From positions 1-64,000 of the forward strand of contig CALUJN010000047.1 of NCBI GenBank assembly GCA_944320985.1: a DNA stretch of 64,000 bases, written 5' to 3'. This stretch comes from an uncultured Alistipes sp. GTDB taxonomy: Bacteria; Bacteroidota; Bacteroidia; Bacteroidales; Rikenellaceae. Positions 59,965 to 64,000 of this stretch are shown piece after piece. Position 1 is the stretch's first letter. Each line of letters begins with the position of its first letter. The notes under the pieces are model-generated. The model was given only the letters and a program-made list of their open reading frames with translations, was not told the origin of the DNA and ran no database searches. The position numbers and the translations under genes were made by a program.

Positions 59965-61625
59965 CTACTTCAGAGACTCTGTCGGAAGGCCGATGCGCAT
60001 GACCTGTTGTTCGAAATGGTCCCGGTCGTCGAGTGCCGCATTCCGCATTCGTACCCGGCAGTTGTAGATCGTTGAGACGGAATAGCGCAGGAATTTTGCG
60101 ATCTTGCCGGAATCCGTGATCCCCAGGCGGATCAGTGCGAAGACGCGCAACTCGGTGTTGAGGAGCTTCCCGGGCTTGACGGGTTTGCGTTTGTCTTCGG
60201 CGATCAGTGCATTGAACTGCTCGACGAAGTTCGGAAAGATGTGCAGGAATGTCGCATCGAAATCGTCGTAGAACTCCTGGATGCGGTCGTTGAGCGTCGC
60301 TGCGCTCTGTAACTCCTCGAGCAGGGCTTTTGTCCCCTGGTCGCGGGCGATCCGGTTCAGCGATACCCGATAACGGTTCGCCGAATCGATGTATTCGGAA
60401 CACATGTCCATGTAATATCCGACATAGAGCTCCTTGAGCCGGTTGGATTCGATCAGCTGTTCATTCGTTTCACTCAACTGCGCGTTGACTTGCTGCAGAT
60501 TGCTGTTGAGTGTCAGCAGATTCCTGTTCGTCGCTGCCTGCCGGAGATTGGCCGCCGCGATCTGGCGCTTCTGACGGTAGATCAACATGAGACCCACACA
60601 GAGGCTGAGCGTCAAGACCACGATGCATCCCAGCATGCGGTTCTGCTGTTGCTTCTTGTCCTTCATCTGCTGCTCGTAGGCCTGGACGATCGTCGGCAGG
60701 ATGTGCGAAATAAAGGGGAAATGTTTGCCGATGTTGAACTGGATGGCATCGTCGATTGCATAGTTGATGTAGTTGTAGCGCGTTCGATCTCCCCGGACTC
60801 ATAGAGCAGAAAGGCCAGCTCCTGCAGGGACTGATACTCTTTTACGGGCGTCGAAAGGTCGTTGATGGCGCTGATCGTCAGGTAACGCTCCGCCTGTTCG
60901 AGATCCCCGATCTCCCGGTAGGCAATCCCCAGCGAATAGGCCAGGATCGCCTTTTCGTGCACCGAAATTGTCGGATCGTCGTATTTGTCCAGCAACAGAT
61001 CCCGGGCCTTTTCGTAATCATGGGTCGTGTTCAGCATCTGATCGGTAACGACGAACAGATAGGAGATATCGTCCGGCGTAAGGCACATCCTGAGCGAATC
61101 CCGGTAACGGTCGATCAATTCATTGTATTCGCTCTTTTTGCCGTTGGAGGTGCAGTTGTTCGACAGCGCCTTGAATACCGTCCGGTAGATGTGGTAATAG
61201 CGCGGGCGAAGATCATCCCGCAGGGTGTCGGCCCGCAGTCGGGACATGCTCTCGACGGTTTCGGTGTACATCCCGGCGTCGATGTAGGACTCCGTGAGGT
61301 CGAGCATCGACTCTCCGACGAGATCGGGATCTTCCATGTCTCGGGCCAGGGAGAGCCGCAGCTGGGCATAGTACATCGACGAATCGATGTCGTATTTGGC
61401 ATATTCCTGATAGAGATTGCCGTAGATGTCATAGCGCTGACGCTTCGAATCGCAATGCTGCAGGAGCTCCTTGATCTGTCCGATCTGGTGTTGTTTGTTC
61501 TCTTCGTAGATCTGCTTGTTGGCGATTGTGGCATCGAGCCTCTTCAGCAGGGCCTCGTTCGTATCTCCAGTCCGGGAACAGCCTGTCATGAGCAGGGAAA
61601 GCAATATGATAAGTCCAGTGCGCAT
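59965..61625 (-). pseudogene. DUF6377 membrane-bound regulator interrupted by a frameshift
   Basis: Two overlapping frames together make one ~550-residue protein. The 5' part (61625 to about 60778) is a lipoprotein-signal start (MRTGLIILLSLLMTGCS) with TPR-like helices; the 3' part (to 59965) has a membrane helix (RMLGCIVVLTLSLCVGLMLIY), a coiled coil and a C-terminal LuxR-like helix-turn-helix (LRVFALIRLGITDSGKIAKFLRYSVSTIYNCRVRMR). At 60777/60778 one base seems lost: GCGCTAC would be GCGCCTAC, restoring RAYNYINYAIDDAI. DUF6377 regulators commonly adjoin SusC/SusD pairs, as here. The frameshift may be real, variable, or a sequencing error; a TATCTTTG box 4 nt before the start is intact. Confidence 0.85.
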
Positions 61626-61629
61626 GAAA

Positions 61630-61637
61630 CAAAGATA
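61630..61637 (-). promoter_or_regulatory. Leaderless-type -7 box for the DUF6377 gene
   Basis: TATCTTTG on the minus strand ends 4 nt before the ATG at 61625, showing that the broken gene still has a full promoter box. Confidence 0.75.
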
Positions 61638-61819
61638 CGAAATATTTCAGGCTTTTTGTCGAAAAAACAGGGTCCGGAAGCTCCCGACATGATTTGTCGC
61701 AGAGGCTTTCGGACCTTTGGCGCGAAGGGGCGGACTCTCCGGGCCGCACCGCCTGCGGATCTCTTCCCCGAAGGCCGGAACCTTGCATGGGGGAGGATCC
61801 GCAGATCCGGTCATCCCGG

Positions 61820-63595
61820 TCAGAGCTGTAACTGGGGATTGAGGTTGATCTCCGTGGGCGGAATGGCGAACAGCAATTGGTCCTCGCGGATGATGATCTC
61901 GTTCTTCTTGATGCTGTTTTTTGCCGTCATTCCGTTCATGTAGTTGTTGTAGAGCCGGGCGAAGAACGCGTTCATGATGTCGACCGCATGGTTGACCTGT
62001 GCACCCTCGTCGTGGAAGCGGTTGCAGCGCACCAGGTCGAACCAACGCTGCCCCTCGAATGCCAGCTCGCGGCGGCGTTCGTCCATGATCATCTTGCGCG
62101 CCGTCCAGGCATCATCCGTCGGAATGACCCGGAAATCGTTCGGATAGCGCCCGGAACCGTCTCCCGGTGTGAGCGAATAACGCAGGATGCCCAACGAGGG
62201 GTCTTCCAGCGTCGAGTTGGCCCGATCGACAATTTGGTTCAGTTTGTCGACGGCCTCTTCGTGGCGTCCCAGTTCCCATAAGGCTTCGGCCTGCATGAGG
62301 ATCACGTCGCCCAGACGCAGAATGTAGAAGTTGTTGTCGGCATCGTCGGTGATGGTGGAGGTCGTGTTGGTCGTCAGGTATTTTCCTGTCATGTAGAGAC
62401 CGTTCCCGCCATATCCCTTGACCGTGCCGGTGATCGTGCAGCCCAGGCCGTAGGCCGTACCGCTCTGCGTTGCCGGGACCGAAACACCCCGGGCATCCCG
62501 CGGTTCGGCGGGGTCGGCCAGGACCACGCCGTTCACGTTGTCCTGCTTCGGCGTGTAGACGAAAAGATCCAGCAGGTCGGCATGCGGTACGCAGGAGGCC
62601 TTGCCTCCGTTGGGAATCTGGAAACTGTACTCGTATTCGCCGAAGGCCCGCGGGTAGGGGGAGCCCAGACCGATTCCCGTGCCGGACTTGTACTGCACGG
62701 AGAAGATATCCTCCGTATTGATGCGGTTCTTGGGGTCGCGGTTCTCCTTCGAGGTGTCGAAAAGGTCGTAGTAGCTGGGCATCAGCGCATAATGGTAGAC
62801 CGTTCCGGGTTCGGTGATCTGGTTGAGATTCCTGAGCGCCTCCCGGTAGCACTCCTCGGCATCCAGCCCGTCGGGATTCACCGTGCGGTCGTTGTAGGGG
62901 TAGCCGGCCATCGTCAGGTAGACCTTGCCCTTCAGCGCCAGTACGGCCCCCGAACCGGCCCGGCCCGTCTGACTCTCCACGATGTCGAGTGCCTGCTCGG
63001 CATCGTCCAGATCCCGGAGAATCTGGTCATAGATCTCCCGGTAGGAGCGCGGCTTGTGTTCCCGGGCGTCGAGTACGTCCCGGCAGAATTCCGTCACCAC
63101 GGGAATCCGGCCGAAGGTCCTCACCAGGTTGAACATGTAGAGCGCCCGCAGGAATTTGGCCTCTCCGATATACTCCGTGATCTTTTCATTTCCCTTGGTG
63201 GCGGGGTCGATCTTCTTGGCCATCTCCAGTACGAAATTACAACGCCCGACGGCCCTCCAGTGCTGTTGCCAGAACTGGATGATGCCGCTGTTGAGCGACG
63301 TTTCGGCGAAATCCTCGATCTCCAACCGATAGAGATTGGCCGTGAAGGTGCTCTGATTCGGAAAACCGTTGTCGGAGCGCACGTCGTTGATCAGAAAGAT
63401 CATCTCGCCGTAGAGTCCGCTCTCGATCAGCGAACCGTAGGTCCCTGTGACCAGCATGTCGATGTCCTCGATGGTCGAGATGTTGTCTTCGGTAACGTAG
63501 GCGTCCGTGGCGTCCACCTCGAGGAACATCGCACACCCCGCAGCCCACAGCATCGAAACCGTGGCGACTATCGCGTATAATCCGTGTTTCTTCAT
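61820..63595 (-). CDS. SusD/RagB family nutrient-binding lipoprotein (second locus)
   Basis: A 591-residue surface lipoprotein. Signal and lipobox are MKKHGLYAIVATVSMLWAAGC, followed by FLEVDATDAYVTED, common to SusD N termini. The conserved TPR core is YIGEAKFLRALYMFNLVRTFGRIPVVTEF, and the C-terminal region holds MDERRRELAFEGQRWFDLVR and FAIPPTEINLNPQL, also family hallmarks. It is a full-length form, longer than the SusD at 20.6 kb, pointing to a different ligand. It follows SusC by 11 nt and is upstream of the DUF6377 gene, with 194 bp between that shows no gene. Confidence 0.95.
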   Translation of the reverse strand: MKKHGLYAIVATVSMLWAAGCAMFLEVDATDAYVTEDNISTIEDIDMLVTGTYGSLIESGLYGEMIFLINDVRSDNGFPNQSTFTANLYRLEIEDFAETSLNSGIIQFWQQHWRAVGRCNFVLEMAKKIDPATKGNEKITEYIGEAKFLRALYMFNLVRTFGRIPVVTEFCRDVLDAREHKPRSYREIYDQILRDLDDAEQALDIVESQTGRAGSGAVLALKGKVYLTMAGYPYNDRTVNPDGLDAEECYREALRNLNQITEPGTVYHYALMPSYYDLFDTSKENRDPKNRINTEDIFSVQYKSGTGIGLGSPYPRAFGEYEYSFQIPNGGKASCVPHADLLDLFVYTPKQDNVNGVVLADPAEPRDARGVSVPATQSGTAYGLGCTITGTVKGYGGNGLYMTGKYLTTNTTSTITDDADNNFYILRLGDVILMQAEALWELGRHEEAVDKLNQIVDRANSTLEDPSLGILRYSLTPGDGSGRYPNDFRVIPTDDAWTARKMIMDERRRELAFEGQRWFDLVRCNRFHDEGAQVNHAVDIMNAFFARLYNNYMNGMTAKNSIKKNEIIIREDQLLFAIPPTEINLNPQLQL

Positions 63596-63606
63596 GACTG
63601 AACCGA

Positions 63607-64000
63607 TTAAAATTTGACTTGGATGGACATCGTGTAGGTCCGGGCCAGGGGATAACTCGTGTAGTCGATTCCCAGGGCCGTTGCCCGGCGGTAGTTGTTC
63701 GCCTCGATGTTCTGTCCCGTATAGCGGGTGAAGGTGTGCAGGTTGTCAACATTCAGACTGACCGACAACGCCTTGATGAAACTCTTCTTGAGCAGTGAGG
63801 CCGGGAAGGTGTAACCCAGCGAGACGTTCTTGATGCAGAGGTAGGAGGCATCCTCCAGCTGGTAGTTCGAGAACTTGTTCCGGTCGGCGCTGGCCCCCGA
63901 TTTGGGCCCCACGACGGGATACCATCCGTCTCCGGGAGACTCCTCGCTGCGCCAGCGGCGGTCGTAGGCCGCTATGGCGTTGTTGTTCACCGAACGCGCC
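63607..64000 (-). CDS. SusC/RagA family outer membrane transporter, C-terminal part only
   Basis: The last ~130 residues of a TonB-linked barrel; the frame is open to the window edge so the gene begins outside. The C terminus YLCIKNVSLGYTFPASLLKK, SVSLNVDNLHTFTRYTGQNIEAN and ARTYTMSIQVKF is the typical closing set of strands, ending in Phe. It precedes its SusD partner by 11 nt. The GTG at 63990 is internal and not a start. Confidence 0.92.
   Translation of the reverse strand, partial: ARSVNNNAIAAYDRRWRSEESPGDGWYPVVGPKSGASADRNKFSNYQLEDASYLCIKNVSLGYTFPASLLKKSFIKALSVSLNVDNLHTFTRYTGQNIEANNYRRATALGIDYTSYPLARTYTMSIQVKF

Noticed and set aside
60470..60802. A separate 110-codon minus-strand gene within the DUF6377 region
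   Set aside because: It is another frame of the interrupted DUF6377 gene with no features of its own; the region is explained by one frameshift.

Overview
The window looks like chromosomal DNA of a high-GC member of the Bacteroidales, most like Alistipes/Rikenellaceae. The evidence is two SusC/SusD pairs, lipoproteins typical of the phylum (NigD-like, DUF4377), LytTR and AraC regulators, a 1,100-residue SecA, repeated TAnnTTTG promoter -7 boxes, and a GC content near 58-60% judged by eye. The genus is an inference from composition and gene families; no 16S gene is present. There is no rRNA, CRISPR array, insertion sequence or clear prophage. One tRNA, Arg(CCG), is present.

Layout. 1-6.5 kb: the end of ftsH, then cdsA, psd, an AI-2E-type permease, a stand-alone riboflavin kinase and ahcY, all on +. 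6.7-11.5 kb: M16 protease with DUF456, and panC-panD, on -. 11.6-19.4 kb: dipeptidyl peptidase III, a rubredoxin too short for ordinary ORF calling, a PH-like membrane protein, ispD, an M23 lipoprotein, then lpxK-punA-ssb. 19.7-30.6 kb: a minus-strand block of SDR, LytS-type kinase, met-zincin protease, SusC, SusD and LytTR regulator, probably a peptide-scavenging locus whose kinase and regulator lie at opposite ends. 31-44.5 kb: deaminase, secA, an AP-fold/sufE/DUF59/DUF2851 run, GSCFA and ispE (divergent), rpiB and ybaN (divergent), DUF4377 lipoprotein and typA. 44.6-51.7 kb: aroB, an AraC regulator divergent from a membrane-domain/cytidylate-kinase fusion, malic enzyme, a beta-barrel protein and ruvB. 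51.8-64 kb: NigD-like lipoprotein, an ECF sigma factor with an anti-sigma that appears to span both membranes, tRNA-Arg, a LexA-like regulator with ribE and an unpaired histidine kinase, lgt with a SPOR protein and GtrA, a frameshifted DUF6377 regulator, and a second SusD/SusC pair cut by the window edge.

Most genes are core functions: phospholipid, isoprenoid, pantothenate, lipid A, flavin and aromatic synthesis, secretion, and recombination. The strongest leads are: (i) the sigma/dual-membrane anti-sigma operon at 52.6-54.6 kb; (ii) a promoter class in which TAnnTTTG lies exactly 4 nt before the start codon of five genes, implying leaderless mRNAs, including an overlapping divergent pair at 39.56-39.60 kb; (iii) a recurring intergenic element combining degenerate tandem repeats with a homopolymeric G/C tract just after coding regions (4.8, 19.7, 31.5, 40.4 and 50.6 kb); and (iv) several unusual domain arrangements (kinase fusion, lone riboflavin kinase, malic enzyme without phosphotransacetylase, AP-fold protein with an altered metal motif).
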